DNA from: Prescottella equi
Lineage (GTDB): Bacteria; Actinomycetota; Actinomycetes; Mycobacteriales; Mycobacteriaceae
DNA length: 64,000 nt
Reading direction: 5' to 3'
Assembly: GCF_020171745.1 (NCBI RefSeq)
Contig: NZ_JAIVAH010000028.1
Coordinates: forward strand, 62,001 to 126,000
Below are positions 45,062 through 53,841 of the stretch, piece by piece; the first letter of the stretch is position 1; each line of letters starts with the position of its first letter. The notes under the pieces were generated by a model. It saw nothing but the letters and a program-made list of their open reading frames with translations. It was not told the DNA's origin and ran no database searches. The translations under genes were made by a program, and so were the position numbers.

Positions 45062-45155
45062 GCGATGGGTCGACGGTAATCCGGTGTCATTCCGGAGCGG
45101 TCGCGCCACTGTGATCGAGGGTCCACCCTCGAGAGCCAGACACCTCGGCCATCGC
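45062..45155 (+). ncRNA. Cobalamin riboswitch
   Basis: The leader of cbtB1 contains the B12-box pattern: GGTG (45083-45086), GCGCCACTGTGATC (45103-45116) and the 3' element GAGAGCCAGACACCTC (45131-45146). A P1 stem forms between GCGATGG (45062-45068) and CCATCGC (45149-45155). The RBS AGGAGG (45182-45187) follows at 27 bases, so ligand binding could mask it. Cobalt-uptake genes are well-known targets of this class. No calculation of the fold was made. Confidence 0.85.
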
Positions 45156-45192
45156 ATGGACCTAGCGGGACGCGAAATCCCAGGAGGCACCG

Positions 45193-45387
45193 ATGGCAAT
45201 CGCCTATTCACCCGACAAGTCGGCCGAGTCGGCCACTGTCGCACTCATCGCGGCGGCAGTCGTACTGCTCGCCATGCTCGCGCTCTACCTGGTCGGGTTC
45301 GACCAGGGCGCAATCTCCCGCAGTGGCATGTACATGCACGAACTGATGCATGACGGTCGGCACCTGCTGGGTCTGCCGTGCCATTGA
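45193..45387 (+). CDS. cbtB: Cobalt transporter subunit CbtB (copy 1)
   Basis: A 64-residue protein with one membrane helix (about residues 16-36) and the CbtB C-terminal histidine motif MYMHELMHDGRHLLGLPCH, a likely Co2+ entry site. AGGAGG precedes the ATG by 5 bases. It overlaps cbtA by 10 bases. A cobalamin riboswitch precedes the pair. Confidence 0.9.
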   Translation: MAIAYSPDKSAESATVALIAAAVVLLAMLALYLVGFDQGAISRSGMYMHELMHDGRHLLGLPCH

Positions 45388-46181
45388 AGACACTGACGAC
45401 GATCACCGAAAGCCTCAAGACTCTTCTGCTGCGCGGACTGCTGGCCGGCCTGATCGCCGGTCTGCTGGGCGGCGTGGTCGCCTTCGCGCTGGGTGAACCC
45501 CATGTGCAGGCCGCGATCGAGATCGAGGAGTCCGCCGGCGCACCGGACCACCACGCGGGCGAGGCCGCCCCGAACGATCACGGGACGGAAGCGGCTGAGC
45601 CGGAAGGCCACTCACACGGCGACGACGCCCTCGTCAGCCGTACCGGGCAACGCTTCGGCCTGTTCCTCGCGACGACGCTCGCCGGCCTGGCGCTGGGAGC
45701 GATCTTCGCGGTAGTCGTGCACTACGCACGCCGGTTCACCACGATGGCGGGCACCCCCCTCGCCATCGTGGTGGCTGGATCCGCTTGGCTTGCAATCGAA
45801 GCCGTGCCGTTCTTCAAGTACCCCGCCAACCCGCCGGCGGTCGGCGACCCGGACACGATCAACGAGCGGACCCTGTTGTGGCTCGCATCGGTGGCCCTGG
45901 GCCTGCTCGCCGTCGCGGCGGCCGTGTACGTGGGGCGCCTGCTGAAGAATCAGGACCTGGTGACCGTCCGGATGATCGGACAGATCGCCGCGTTCCTCGC
46001 GGTGGTCACGGTCGGCTACCTTGCGCTGCCCGGAATCAACGAGGTGGGCGAGGACTTCCCCGCCACCCTGCTGTGGCAGTTCCGCGTCTCGTCGCTCGCG
46101 ACCCAGGCAGCGCTGTGGCTGGCGCTCGGTCTCGCGTTCGCATTCCTGACCGAACGCGCCGCCCGGCGCGCGATCCGTTAG
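45378..46181 (+). CDS. cbtA: Cobalt transporter subunit CbtA (copy 1)
   Basis: A 267-residue membrane protein with about five or six helices. LLLRGLLAGLIAGLLGG forms helix 1; a His-rich extracytoplasmic loop (about residues 55-82, with HH, HG, HSHGDD) follows and should bind Co2+. The family motif AVPFFKYPANPPAVGDPDTI and the GINEVGEDFPATLLWQFR segment are intact. GTG start, overlapping cbtB. CbtAB replaces the CbiMNQO-type transporter in many B12 producers. Confidence 0.9.
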   Translation: MPLKTLTTITESLKTLLLRGLLAGLIAGLLGGVVAFALGEPHVQAAIEIEESAGAPDHHAGEAAPNDHGTEAAEPEGHSHGDDALVSRTGQRFGLFLATTLAGLALGAIFAVVVHYARRFTTMAGTPLAIVVAGSAWLAIEAVPFFKYPANPPAVGDPDTINERTLLWLASVALGLLAVAAAVYVGRLLKNQDLVTVRMIGQIAAFLAVVTVGYLALPGINEVGEDFPATLLWQFRVSSLATQAALWLALGLAFAFLTERAARRAIR

Positions 46182-46182
46182 C

Positions 46183-46920
46183 TCAGACCGCGCACGAATC
46201 GTCGGTGCAGCCCTCGGCATTCCCGCCGGGGGCTGCACCGCTGTCCGCACCTTCGGCGTCGGCGTCCTCGACCGCGCGGCGCAACAGCTCCGCGAAGACG
46301 TCCTGCGGCTGCGCCCCCGACACCGCGAGGCGTCGGTTCGCTACGAAGAACGGCACCCCCGACACCCCCAGCTGCCCGGCCGCCGCGAGATCCGCGCGCA
46401 CCAGGTCGGCGCCGGCATCACCGTCGAGTGCCGCGGCCGCCTCGTCGGCGTCCATCCCGACGCTCGCCGCGACCTCGACCAGCACGGCGCGGTCGTCGAT
46501 CACCTTCCCGTCGGTGAAGTGGGCGCGGAACAGCGCCTCCAGCAGCGCGTCCCGCCGCGGCCCCGCCAGGTGCAGCAGCCGGTGCGCGTCGAACGTGTTG
46601 GCGGCGATCACGGTGTCGAAGTCCATCGCCAGCCCGTCGGCCGCCGCCGTCGCGGCGACGTGCTGAAACATCTGCCGGACCTGGTCGGCAGGCATGCCCT
46701 TGTGCTCGACCAGTGCCTCGAGCTCGCCGCGGCGCGCACCCACCGGGGTGTCCGGTGCGAGCTGGTACGACCGCCACACCACAGACACCCGGTCCCGGTT
46801 CGGGAACCGGTCCAGCGCCTCGGTGAAGCGGCGCTTCCCGATGTAGCACCACGGGCAGGCGATGTCCGACCACACCTCGATCAGGGCGGTCGGCGCGGCG
46901 GACTCGGATTCGGCGGTCAC
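46183..46920 (-). CDS. DsbA-family oxidoreductase (FrnE-like)
   Basis: A 245-residue thioredoxin-fold protein with the CPWC active site in WSDIACPWCYIGKRRF near the N-terminus and the cis-Pro loop in GVSGVPFFV. An all-helical insertion (about residues 60-170) is normal for FrnE. A second cysteine pair lies at the very C-terminus (EGCTDDSCAV), as in FrnE proteins with an extra redox motif. GTG 46920 or GTG 46947 can start it. Cytoplasmic; thiol/disulfide or isomerase role. It ends one base after the cbtA1 stop, in convergent orientation. Confidence 0.85.
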   Translation of the reverse strand: MTAESESAAPTALIEVWSDIACPWCYIGKRRFTEALDRFPNRDRVSVVWRSYQLAPDTPVGARRGELEALVEHKGMPADQVRQMFQHVAATAAADGLAMDFDTVIAANTFDAHRLLHLAGPRRDALLEALFRAHFTDGKVIDDRAVLVEVAASVGMDADEAAAALDGDAGADLVRADLAAAGQLGVSGVPFFVANRRLAVSGAQPQDVFAELLRRAVEDADAEGADSGAAPGGNAEGCTDDSCAV

Positions 46921-47002
46921 TGCGCCGACATTGGTCTCGATGGTCACGAGGCATTCGAACACACGGCGGACGCGTCTTGTTCCGCGCCCGCCGCCGGACC
47001 GG

Positions 47003-48685
47003 TCAGCCTCGCTCGAGCTCCTGCCGCAGGACGCGCTTGAGGACCTTCCCGGTACTGCTGCGCGGCAACCCCGCGGGCCCCTTCGCGATGACGAGGCGCT
47101 GCGGCGTCTCGCCCGGATCGATGCCGCGATCCTCGAGGAGTCGCGCGATCTCCTCGAGGCTGATGGTGGCGCCGGGCCGGCACGCCACGACCGCGACCAC
47201 CTGCTCACCCAACCGACCGTCGGGGCACCCGACCACCGCCACATCCGAGACGGCCGGATGCTCGGCGATCAGCGCCTCGAGATCGACGGATCCGATTCGC
47301 ACCCCGCCCCGCCGGATGATGTCCGACGCCCGGTCGACGAACCGCAGGTAGGCATCCTCGGGACCATCGATCACGAACAGGTCGCCGGTCATCAGGAAAC
47401 CGTCCGCGTCGAACGGGTCGCGGTCACGCGCGGGATTGAGGTAGCCGGCGAACACCGTCGGCCCCTTGACGCGCAGTTCACCCAGCACGCCGGGCTCGGT
47501 GATCTCGGCACCGGTCTGCCGATCCACCAACTTCAGCACGGTTCCGCGCCCGTCGCCCGAGCGCGGGTAGAGCAGCGAGTGCGGCCGCTCCACCGAACGC
47601 GCCGACGGGTCGGACCGGAGGCTCACACCCTCGATGGTGCCGAAGAAGTTCACCAGTTCGACGCCGTGCCGCTCCCGCCACCGCCCGACCGTCTCCGGGG
47701 TCAGATGCCCCGCCCCCACACCGACGCGGGTGAGTGTGGACAGGTCGACGGCCTGCCCTTCCTGGAGTTCGACCGCCGCCAGCATCGACGGGCGTCCGGC
47801 GGTGTACGTGACCTTCTCCTCCGCGATCTGCCGCAGGAACACGTCCAACCGGAACGGCTGGTGCTGCACCAGGACACATCCGGTCGCCAGCCACGGCAGC
47901 ATCGTCCCGACGATCCCCGCCGCGGTCATCATCGGGAACGGATTGAGGATCACGTCGTCGGCAGTGAGGTCGGCCGCCTCGACGACGCCGCGCGCGTGGG
48001 CGAGGGACTCGCAGTGGGCGTGCGGCACGCCCTTGGGCCGGCCCTCGGTGCCGGAGGTCCAGCAGATCGCGATGCAGTCGTCGGCCGCGGGACTGCCGGT
48101 CGCGACGTGCGCCGCGACCTCGGCCGCGTCCGCGGCGGTCGCGACGCCGTGGCCGATCCGGACGACACCGTCCGGGACGCCGACGCCGTACGCGAGCACC
48201 GTCCGCAGCGTCGGAATCTGCGCTCGTACCGAAACCACCCGTTCGGCAACGCGATTGGACCCGATCCTCGATGCGGTGACGAAGGCGCTCACACACGACT
48301 CGTTGCAGACCTCGACGATCTCGGGTTCCGTCGAGTGGATGGCGAGCAGGGAGACTATCGTGCCGATCCGCCAGGCGGCCAGGACGACGACGATCTGCTC
48401 GATCGTGTTGGGCAGCTGCACCCCGATCACCTCGCCGGCGCCGACCCCGGACCGCAGCAGGGTCGCCGCGAGCCGGTCGACCTCCCGGTCCAGCTCCGCC
48501 CAGGTGATCCGGCCGGGAACCCCGTCCACGTAGTCGGCCTTGTCCACCGGGTCCACGACGGCGAGCTGGGTACCCCGTTCGCGCACCCTGTCGCTCAGTA
48601 ACTGCTGGACGGTGTCCGAGGTCCAGACACCGGACTTGGTGTACTCGTCGATGCGGATCTGAGGGTGAATCTTCAGGCTCCCCAT
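47003..48685 (-). CDS. AMP-forming acyl-CoA synthetase/ligase
   Basis: A 560-residue ANL-superfamily ligase. The P-loop ICWTSGTEGRPKGVPH (about residues 185-200), the A5-type NFFGTIEG, the A8 hinge TGDLFVIDG...DRASDIIRRGG and the A10 catalytic lysine in LPRSSTGKVLKR are all present. It activates a carboxylic acid to the acyl-AMP and CoA ester; the substrate (medium-chain or aromatic) cannot be told. GGGAGGG upstream supports ATG 48685. It is followed downstream by the DsbA-like gene with an 82-base gap. Confidence 0.88.
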   Translation of the reverse strand: MGSLKIHPQIRIDEYTKSGVWTSDTVQQLLSDRVRERGTQLAVVDPVDKADYVDGVPGRITWAELDREVDRLAATLLRSGVGAGEVIGVQLPNTIEQIVVVLAAWRIGTIVSLLAIHSTEPEIVEVCNESCVSAFVTASRIGSNRVAERVVSVRAQIPTLRTVLAYGVGVPDGVVRIGHGVATAADAAEVAAHVATGSPAADDCIAICWTSGTEGRPKGVPHAHCESLAHARGVVEAADLTADDVILNPFPMMTAAGIVGTMLPWLATGCVLVQHQPFRLDVFLRQIAEEKVTYTAGRPSMLAAVELQEGQAVDLSTLTRVGVGAGHLTPETVGRWRERHGVELVNFFGTIEGVSLRSDPSARSVERPHSLLYPRSGDGRGTVLKLVDRQTGAEITEPGVLGELRVKGPTVFAGYLNPARDRDPFDADGFLMTGDLFVIDGPEDAYLRFVDRASDIIRRGGVRIGSVDLEALIAEHPAVSDVAVVGCPDGRLGEQVVAVVACRPGATISLEEIARLLEDRGIDPGETPQRLVIAKGPAGLPRSSTGKVLKRVLRQELERG

Positions 48686-48927
48686 GTGCCCTCCCTTGTC
48701 TCGCGATCCGACGTCCCCGACAGCCGTCACTCCACTGGATGTGTGATCTAGGTCACTAGATGTATCACGGTCCGGTTACTTGCGCGAGTTGCAATCCATC
48801 CGATAGGGCACGACCTGCGGAAATCAGACGAACGCCTCGTTCGGGAGCCGCGTCGACGGCACGATCACACCCCGACGCGGGCGTATTCATCAAGACGGCG
48901 AACAGGTTTTCGAGCGGAGTGTCCAGG

Positions 48928-49590
48928 TCAGACGACCAGGCCCGCCCGATAGGCATGCAGGGCGGCTTCGACGCGGTTCCGGACGCCGAGCTTCTCGAAG
49001 ATCGCCGACACGTGCGACTTCACCGTCGTCTCTCCCAGGAAGAGCCGGCGACCGATGTCCGCGTTGGATTCCCCCTCCGCCAGAACGGTGAGGACTTCAC
49101 GCTCGCGTTCGGTGAGACGGCTCAGATCGGCGCCGTCCACCCGCGTCACACCACCCGAGCGGACGCCCTCGGAAACGATGCGCCGCAAGGCTTCCGGACT
49201 GAACAGCGTGTGACCGGACGCCACCACGCGCACCGACTGGTGGAACGTGAGCGGCGACTCGTCCTTACTCAGGAAGCTGTGCGCGCCGGCCGCGACCGCC
49301 TGCACGACGAGGTCGTCGACATCCATCGCGGTCATCGCGATGACCTTCGGCGGCGACTCCAGTTCCATCAGGCTGCGGGTGGCATCGAGGCCGCCCGTCC
49401 GGCGCATCTTCAGATCCATCAACACCACGTGCGGCCGCAGCGACGCGACAGCGGCCGGAACCTCGTCGCCGTCGCTCACGCACCCCACCACCACGATGTC
49501 CCGTGCAGGCTCGAGAATGTCTGCTACCCCCCGTCGAACGAACGGATCGTCATCGACGATCAGAACGGTGATTCCCCCAAGGTCTTCCAT
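48928..49590 (-). CDS. NarL/FixJ-family response regulator
   Basis: A 220-residue regulator: receiver domain (1-125) with acidic DDD (13-15), phosphoacceptor Asp59 in VVLMDLK and Lys in FLSKDE; C-terminal LuxR-type helix-turn-helix (about 155-215, LTEREREVLTVLAEGESNADI). It is encoded 42 bases downstream of the histidine kinase. Target genes are not evident; the adjacent acyl-CoA ligase or DUF4352 gene are candidates. Confidence 0.9.
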   Translation of the reverse strand: MEDLGGITVLIVDDDPFVRRGVADILEPARDIVVVGCVSDGDEVPAAVASLRPHVVLMDLKMRRTGGLDATRSLMELESPPKVIAMTAMDVDDLVVQAVAAGAHSFLSKDESPLTFHQSVRVVASGHTLFSPEALRRIVSEGVRSGGVTRVDGADLSRLTEREREVLTVLAEGESNADIGRRLFLGETTVKSHVSAIFEKLGVRNRVEAALHAYRAGLVV

Positions 49591-49632
49591 AGTGCCGACA
49601 GATTAGCCGCCTACACCGACAAAACCGGCCGG

Positions 49633-50877
49633 TCAGGCGGTCCACGGCACCCAGCAACGCACGACGAACTCCGCACCCAGGCGCCCCGCCTCGAGAGACC
49701 CGCCGATCTCCTGCGCCTGCTCCGCCAGCCCCCGCAGCCCTGTCCGCGACCCGACACCGACTCCGTTGACACTGTGGCTCAACGGGTTCCGTACCAGGAT
49801 CTGGATTCCACGCTCGGGCGCACCGTCCAGCGAGATCGCGACGACCTGATCCGACGCATGCTTCTGAGCGTTCGTCAGCGACTCCCGCACCACGCGGAAG
49901 CACACATGCCCCGACAGCACGCCGACGTCACCCGGCGCGAGGTCGGTGGACAGGGTGCAGTGCATCCCCGCGGCACGGGCCGCCTGGACCAGCTGGGGCA
50001 CGGCGTCGATCCCCTGGTGTCGTGCCGAGTCCTGAGGAGCACCGGTGCCGCGGAGGACCCCCACGATGCTCTTGAGGTCGTCGAGCGACTCGTGCGCGGT
50101 AGCCCGGATCTGCGCCGCCGAGTTGACAACCTTCTCCGGGTTGCCGGCGGCATTGACCTGCAGCGCACCCGCGAACAACGAGATGCGGCTCAGGCCGGCG
50201 GCCAGGGTGTCGTGCATGTCGCGCGCGATGCGGGTGCGTTCTTCCGCCCGGATCATCTCGTCGCGCATCACGTCGCTCCGTTCCGTTGCCTCGTCCCGCA
50301 CCTGCTCTGCCTCCACCAGCGCGCTACGCGTCTGGAGCACCGTCGCCGATGCCAGCACCAGGCCGACGAGGACGGCCGCCACCAGTAACGGGATCCACGC
50401 GGCCACCACGTACTGGTGTATTGGGCTGCCGTCCGCGGGCTTCTCCGACGCGATGGTGAGGACGGAGTAGTCGCGCAGGCGGTGCGCGTCCCACAGGAGC
50501 GACACCGCGCACGCCAACCAGACCGCGACCGCCGCACCGGCCAACCGGTATCCCCGGGCGACGCGAGCGACCGCGAAGAGCGCGACAAGGGCTGCGGTGG
50601 CGTCGGTCTCGAACGCGATCGGACCGACGAGCGCGACCGTCAGCACGAGCCACGGACGTTCGTGCCGCCACACCAGCGCCGCCGCGGCGACGAGATTGAG
50701 GAGGAGTCCGATTCCGTGGTTCCAGGCCGGCGTGTTCGCGGATGTCGACGCGAGCCCCACCGTCAGAAGCGAACAGAACGCGCTGAACGCGACCGCGAGC
50801 ACGGTCCAGATTCGACGCCGGATCCTCACGGCGCTCTCGGAATTCACGAGGAGGACGGTACTCACCTTCCCCGACAT
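49633..50877 (-). CDS. Sensor histidine kinase (HisKA_3 type)
   Basis: A 414-residue NarL-family kinase. Four to five N-terminal helices (about 22-175) include one long periplasmic loop (about 133-155). HisKA_3 dimerisation helix follows with the phosphorylated His222 in ERTRIARDMHDTLAAGLS; a HATPase domain (about 310-410) has RESLTNAQKHA (N box) and GVGVGSRTGLRGL (G box). Alternative starts at GTG 50865 and GTG 50847 exist. Together with the regulator at 48928 it forms a classic two-component system. Confidence 0.9.
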   Translation of the reverse strand: MSGKVSTVLLVNSESAVRIRRRIWTVLAVAFSAFCSLLTVGLASTSANTPAWNHGIGLLLNLVAAAALVWRHERPWLVLTVALVGPIAFETDATAALVALFAVARVARGYRLAGAAVAVWLACAVSLLWDAHRLRDYSVLTIASEKPADGSPIHQYVVAAWIPLLVAAVLVGLVLASATVLQTRSALVEAEQVRDEATERSDVMRDEMIRAEERTRIARDMHDTLAAGLSRISLFAGALQVNAAGNPEKVVNSAAQIRATAHESLDDLKSIVGVLRGTGAPQDSARHQGIDAVPQLVQAARAAGMHCTLSTDLAPGDVGVLSGHVCFRVVRESLTNAQKHASDQVVAISLDGAPERGIQILVRNPLSHSVNGVGVGSRTGLRGLAEQAQEIGGSLEAGRLGAEFVVRCWVPWTA

Positions 50878-51044
50878 CGCGGCATCCGACGGACGACGGA
50901 TGTCGCGACCCGAACAGGTACGAAATGAGGAGGCGGTTCCTCCTCGGGGAGGGAGACATCGGGGGCGCTGCTGCGATGTGCTCGAAACAGATCAACGGTG
51001 CGCCGCCGCCCGGCGGCGTGCCACGAACATCGAAAGGAAGCTCG

Positions 51045-51653
51045 GTGAGCGCTCCGCAGCAGTTTCCCCACCAGCCGCAGCCCGGGTACGCACCCCCGGA
51101 AGCCCCCAAGAAGAACTGGTTCGGCCGGCACAAGGTGCTGACCGGATTCGGCGTGGTCGTCGTGGCGATCATCGCGATCGTGGCCGCGACCGGCGGATCC
51201 GGAGACGGACCCACGCAGGAGGCACGCGAGGCCGGCGCCGCCGTCGAGCAACCGTCCGATGCCCGGATCGGAATGCCCGTCCGCGACGGCAAGTTCGAGT
51301 TCGTAGTACACGGCGTGGAAGCCGGGGTTCCCACCGTCGGGACCAACGAGTACCTCACCGAGAAGGCCCAGGGACAGTTCGTCCTGGTGCGGATGACCGT
51401 TCGCAACATCGGTGACCGCGAACAGACCTTCACCACCTCCGCGCAGAAGCTGGTCGACGCGCAGGGCCGGCAGTATTCGGTGGACGACATGGCCACCTTC
51501 ACCCTCGACCAGGGTCTGTCGTTCGAACAGATCAATCCTGGCAACTCCGTGGACGCCACGATCGTGTTCGACGTACCGTCCGGAATCGTCCCCGCAGTGC
51601 TCGAACTGCACGATTCAGTCTTCTCGGGCGGTGAATCGGTTCTGCTGCAGTAG
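51045..51653 (+). CDS. DUF4352 membrane-anchored protein
   Basis: A 202-residue protein with a Pro/Gln-rich cytoplasmic start, a single membrane helix (VLTGFGVVVVAIIAIVAAT, about 32-50), then a beta-sandwich DUF4352 domain (about 75-200, with FVLVRMTVRNIGDREQTF and NPGNSVDATIVFDVP). Such domains are extracytoplasmic, immunoglobulin-like and of unknown role. GTG 51045 is preceded by AAAGGAAG. It is divergent from the histidine kinase and could be its target (inference). Confidence 0.82.
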   Translation: MSAPQQFPHQPQPGYAPPEAPKKNWFGRHKVLTGFGVVVVAIIAIVAATGGSGDGPTQEAREAGAAVEQPSDARIGMPVRDGKFEFVVHGVEAGVPTVGTNEYLTEKAQGQFVLVRMTVRNIGDREQTFTTSAQKLVDAQGRQYSVDDMATFTLDQGLSFEQINPGNSVDATIVFDVPSGIVPAVLELHDSVFSGGESVLLQ

Positions 51654-51672
51654 TTGTCGGGAAGCACCGCGC

Positions 51673-51713
51673 ACGGCGGGGTTCGGCGTCGAGGGGTCGC
51701 CGAGCCCCGCCGT
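51673..51713 (+). terminator. Terminator after the DUF4352 gene
   Basis: Arms 51673-51688 and 51698-51713 pair over 16 bases with one G-U wobble, 9-base loop. Confidence 0.78.
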
Positions 51714-52030
51714 TGTCGGGTTGTGGACCCAGCGTGCCCTCGAACGGCCCGGCCGATTGCGATACGCGCACGACGGCCCACCGATGTCCGGTCCGTCCCC
51801 ACGGTTGTGTGATGGGCACAACTGCCCGCTGACGCCGAACCCCCGCGTGTAGCGTCGGGGTTGGCTTCCAATCGACGGGGAGCAGGCCACTCGTCCGCCG
51901 ATCGGATCGCTGCCGCCCAAGGCTGTTCGCCGCCCCGGTTCCTGGGTCCGCTGCGCCGCTCGCGCGGTTCGGCTTCGGCGCCAGGCACGTCCTCCGACCC
52001 GGCTCTCCGGGGCGCACCCCAGGAGGAACC
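51714..52030 (+). ncRNA. Leader of the second cbtBA locus; possible divergent cobalamin riboswitch
   Basis: No gene. The part at 51850-51990 contains elements arranged as in the first leader: GGTTGG (51859-51864), AGCAGGCCACTCG (51881-51893) and GGCGCCAGGCACG (51977-51989), spaced by a longer variable arm. These resemble the B12-box elements but are clearly degenerate. The RBS AGGAGG (52021-52026) follows. By position and context a cobalamin-responsive leader is likely; by sequence alone it is uncertain. Confidence 0.45.
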
Positions 52031-52225
52031 ATGACTCTCGTCCACAGTCCAAACAGGGCAATCGAATCGCTCGGCATCGCGCTCGTCGCGGTCGGCGTCG
52101 TGCTCCTCGCCCTGCTCACCCTCTACCTCGTCGGATTCGACCAGGGCGCGATCTCCCGGACCGGGATGTACATGCACGAACTGATGCACGACGGTCGCCA
52201 CCTCCTGGGGCTCCCATGCCACTAG
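52031..52225 (+). CDS. cbtB: Cobalt transporter subunit CbtB (copy 2)
   Basis: A 64-residue paralogue of copy 1 with one helix (about residues 15-36) and an identical C-terminal metal motif MYMHELMHDGRHLLGLPCH. AGGAGG lies 4 bases before the ATG. It overlaps cbtA2 by 10 bases, the same arrangement as copy 1. Confidence 0.9.
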   Translation: MTLVHSPNRAIESLGIALVAVGVVLLALLTLYLVGFDQGAISRTGMYMHELMHDGRHLLGLPCH

Positions 52226-53037
52226 CGGGGTCGCTGGGGAGCCTGCTGCTGCGCGGCCTCCTCGCAGGGCTGATCGCCGGCCTGCTGACCGGCGCGGTCG
52301 CCTTCGCGCTCGGTGAACCACACGTCGCCGCGGCCATCGCGATCGAGGAATCGGCACCCGCGGCCGACGACGCTGGATCACACGATCACGACGCCGGAAC
52401 GGCGGCACACTCACACGACGACGACGCACTCGTCTCGAGGGACGGGCAACGCGCCGGATTGTTCCTGGCGACCACCCTCGCGGGGATCGCGATCGGAGCG
52501 ATCTTCGGCGTCGTGGCGCACTATGCGCGACGGTTCACCACACTGACGGGTCCACTGCTGGCGCTGTGCCTGGCCGGGGGCGGATGGCTCGCCGTCGAGG
52601 CGGTGCCGTTCTTCAAGTACCCGGCGAATCCACCTGCAGTGGGCGACCCGGACACGATCAACCAGCGGACCTGGCTGTGGCTGGCAGCACTCGTGCTCGG
52701 ACTGTTCGCGGTCTGCACGGCGGTGTATGTCGCGAAGATCCTTGTCTCACAGAAGTACTGGACGGTCCGGATCGGCGCCTCGGTCCTGACGTTCCTGGCG
52801 ATCGTGACCGTGGGCTATCTGCTGCTGCCGACCGTGAACGAGGTCGGGGAAGACTTCCCCGCCACGCTGCTGTGGGAGTTCCGGATCTCGTCGCTCGCGA
52901 CACAGGCGACGCTGTGGCTCGGCCTCGGACTGGTGTTCGCCTTCCTCACCGAACGGGCCCAGCGCACAGCGCAACCCGAGCGGATCACTCCCGGCACCGT
53001 GCACGACCAGACAATCACCGGGACAGCGCGACCGTAG
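52216..53037 (+). CDS. cbtA: Cobalt transporter subunit CbtA (copy 2)
   Basis: A 273-residue paralogue of CbtA1 with the same helix order, a His/Asp-rich loop (SHDHDAGTAAHSHDDD), AVPFFKYPANPPAVGDPDTI and NEVGEDFPATLLWEF. The C-terminal tail is longer than in copy 1. The next gene starts 67 bases downstream on the same strand behind a GGGAG site, with no hairpin between, so the hydratase genes are probably in the same transcript. The physiological purpose would be feeding Co2+ to that enzyme. Confidence 0.9.
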   Translation: MPLAGSLGSLLLRGLLAGLIAGLLTGAVAFALGEPHVAAAIAIEESAPAADDAGSHDHDAGTAAHSHDDDALVSRDGQRAGLFLATTLAGIAIGAIFGVVAHYARRFTTLTGPLLALCLAGGGWLAVEAVPFFKYPANPPAVGDPDTINQRTWLWLAALVLGLFAVCTAVYVAKILVSQKYWTVRIGASVLTFLAIVTVGYLLLPTVNEVGEDFPATLLWEFRISSLATQATLWLGLGLVFAFLTERAQRTAQPERITPGTVHDQTITGTARP

Positions 53038-53104
53038 GAGGAGCACTGGCGAGGATTCGGAACACCCGGAAAGCACACCGAACCCACATGGAAGGGAGAC
53101 CTCC

Positions 53105-53536
53105 ATGACCACCCAGCAAGCACGGTTCCAGACCCTCACCGACGGTCTGGCCAAGATCACCCCCGCAGAACACGACGTCCAGGACTCGCCGTACACGATC
53201 ACCAACGGGCAGTACGACATTCTGCGTCACGTGCTGCACGACGTCGGCGGTCAGCCGGCCCTCTCGGTCCCCTACCTCGAAAAGGAGGAGGAGGCCTGGG
53301 AGATGAACACCTACGTCACCTGCGAGTGCCTCGGCTGGCGGGGCGCCTGGAACTCGGAAATGCGGCGCCGCGCCGAGGTGGACCTCGGCGAGACGCAGTA
53401 CTTCGGCTACCCCTACTACGCCCGGTGGGCAACCGTGGCTGCCAAGGTGATGGTGGACAAGGGCCTCATCCCGCTCGACGAGCTGTGCGACCGGATCGAC
53501 CAGGTGCGCGCTCGCCTCCAGGAGGAGAGGAAATGA
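53105..53536 (+). CDS. Nitrile hydratase/thiocyanate hydrolase beta-type subunit (N-terminal half of NHase beta)
   Basis: A 143-residue, mostly helical protein. Residues about 60-140 align in pattern with the N-terminal half of nitrile hydratase beta: a long acidic helix (EKEEEAWEMN), CECLGWRGAWNSEMRRRAE, then YFGYPYYARWATVAAKVMVDKGLI and a closing helix. Ordinary NHase beta is about 220 residues; here the second half is a separate gene with a 4-base overlap (ATGA). That split is the rule in thiocyanate hydrolase (ScnB/ScnA) and in the toyocamycin nitrile hydratase. No catalytic assay can be inferred. Confidence 0.8.
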   Translation: MTTQQARFQTLTDGLAKITPAEHDVQDSPYTITNGQYDILRHVLHDVGGQPALSVPYLEKEEEAWEMNTYVTCECLGWRGAWNSEMRRRAEVDLGETQYFGYPYYARWATVAAKVMVDKGLIPLDELCDRIDQVRARLQEERK

Positions 53537-53832
53537 CCCCGAAGTTCAAGGTCGGCGACCGCGTGGTCGTGAAGGACCAGACGAGCATTTTCCACACCCG
53601 CACACAGGCTTTCGTGCGAAACCAGGAGGGAATAGTCGTCGAGCACCGCCCCGAGTGGGTGATTCCCGAGGACGAGGCGTTCGACAAGCTGGAGACCGGA
53701 CGGAAACAACCGTTCTACGTCGTCCGCTTCAAGCAGACCGACCTGTGGCCGAGGTACACGGGATACGCCATCGACACCCTCGAGACCGAGTGCGCAGAGG
53801 GGTGGCTCCGAGCCGCCGGAAAGAACGAGTGA
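53533..53832 (+). CDS. Nitrile hydratase/thiocyanate hydrolase alpha-type subunit (C-terminal half of NHase beta)
   Basis: A 99-residue SH3-like beta-barrel: FKVGDRVVVKDQ at the start and TRTQAFVRNQEGIVVEHRPEWVIPEDEAF followed by FYVVRFKQTDLWPRYT. It matches the C-terminal barrel of NHase beta (pattern FxxGDxVRV..HTRxPxYxRGxxG). The Arg in the HTRTQAFVRN segment corresponds to a conserved arginine that contacts the metal-claw oxygens in NHase. It starts inside the stop of the preceding gene. Confidence 0.82.
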   Translation: MTPKFKVGDRVVVKDQTSIFHTRTQAFVRNQEGIVVEHRPEWVIPEDEAFDKLETGRKQPFYVVRFKQTDLWPRYTGYAIDTLETECAEGWLRAAGKNE

Positions 53833-53841
53833 GGAGGAGAA

